From contig LLCB01000353.1 in assembly GCA_001414345.1 (NCBI GenBank), positions 1-56,621 of the forward strand: a stretch of DNA of 56,621 nucleotides, written 5' to 3'. Below are positions 56,105 through 56,621 of this stretch, in pieces (the first letter of the stretch is position 1; the number at the start of each line of letters is the position of its first letter). Both the position numbers and the translations under genes were made by a program. This DNA is from Hymenoscyphus infarciens (taxonomy: Eukaryota; Ascomycota; Leotiomycetes; Helotiales; Helotiaceae). The notes beneath the pieces are model-generated. The model worked only from the letters and a program-made list of their open reading frames with translations, did not search any database and was not told the origin of the DNA.

Positions 56105-56621
56105 GCACGAGTTGGCATATTTGTGTCTTTTATTAGGGGCCCTGGAAGGAACATTTAGCATTCTCGCAATGGTTTTTGGCGTTGGATGTTGTGAATTTCT
56201 TATGGCGACTTTCTTGTCTCGGGGATCACTGCGATGAGATATAGATAAGACACAAAATCGATACCGAAACGAATAAATTAACTCTAATTGACCCCTCGCG
56301 CGTGCGACCTCGAACTAATCGTGTATTTCAATGGCATTTTTCGAAAATACCGTCTCCATGGAGTTTGAAAATTACTGATAAAATGAACGTAGGTAGATTA
56401 CCGATAGCATTGGGCTTTTGTTTTAGGACTATTTGTACCAAAAAGTCGGAATCGACTAAATCGCAAATCGTAAAAGTAGGACTTGAAATTATTATCTGCT
56501 CCCTTTATTAAAAAAGAGGTAGAAGAGCATTTTAATACTTCTTAGTCTCTCTCTCTCGCTACTCTTTCCTTCTTTAGTATATTATATATATATAAAAGTA
56601 TAGAAGAGAGGGGAGAGGGGG
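56105..56621. other. 3' flank passing into AT-rich DNA
   Basis: 3' flank of the VIT/vWA gene. From about 56260 the composition drops in GC, and the last 120 bp are AT-rich and CT/GA-rich (TCTCTCTCTCGCTACTC, AGAGAGGGGAGAGGGGG), perhaps the edge of a further repeat island. No supported gene. Confidence 0.45.

Noticed and set aside
1..56621. CRISPR array, bacterial operons or ribosomal RNA genes
   Set aside because: No regularly spaced unique-spacer repeats, no bacterial ribosome-binding sites, clear spliceosomal introns, and no rRNA-like sequence.

Overview
The window comes from a filamentous ascomycete genome. The evidence is short spliceosomal introns (about 48-66 bp, GTAAGT/GTATGT donors, CTAAC/CTGAT-like branch sites), fungus-type proteins (class II DAHP synthase, fungal HYPK, GH20 hexosaminidase, FAD2-type desaturase, F-box families) and a sharp two-compartment composition. 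Ordinary gene-bearing DNA alternates with very AT-rich blocks in which CA and TG dinucleotides are scarce by eye and the old reading frames are full of stops, the signature of repeat-induced point mutation (RIP). The protein repertoire suggests Leotiomycetes, but that is inference.

Layout. 1-480 is an AT-rich tandem repeat. 1156-2450 (-) is a broken Cys/His-rich gene. 2956-4401 (+) is a disordered hypothetical protein. 5025-7413 (+) is a six-exon gene whose joined exons create an HEXXH zinc-protease-like motif. 8608-17231 is a hAT-like element with an 8-bp target duplication, split by a nested full-length Ty3/gypsy retrotransposon (9073-16929, minus strand, RIP-mutated). 18440-20638 (+) is a membrane-anchored lectin-like gene whose first exon carries a second copy of the hAT-like element and an extra stop. 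20640-25060 is another RIP-degraded repeat block with inverted repeats. 25213-26241 (+) and 37032-38336 (-) are paralogous F-box-like genes. Between them lie a FAD2-type desaturase (27133-28659, two exons), a Ty1/copia retrotransposon (28870-35016, minus strand), a Tc1/mariner-type MITE (35026-35573), a third hAT-like copy (35724-36637) and an interstitial telomere-like tract (36812-36860).

From about 37 kb onward the DNA is mostly genic. It holds class II DAHP synthase (39201-40682, -) divergent from a HYPK-like gene (41022-41498, +), two small secreted cysteine-containing proteins (42208-42856 + and 45051-45629 -), a third F-box gene (46245-47462 +), remnants of a multi-exon gene (48099-48695 +), a secreted GH20 beta-N-acetylhexosaminidase (49292-51427 +), a PIF/Harbinger-like MITE (51633-52064) and a VIT/vWA protein (52958-56104 +).

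How the parts work together. The genes do not form an obvious biosynthetic cluster. Housekeeping functions (shikimate entry, ribosome-associated N-terminal acetylation, lipid desaturation) are mixed with accessory genes: lectin-like, F-box-like, small secreted and putative protease. The accessory genes sit next to or inside the RIP-mutated transposon islands. The best-supported new observations are the exactly delimited nested elements, the transposon-plus-RIP disruption of the lectin-like gene, and the reconstructed HEXXH gene.
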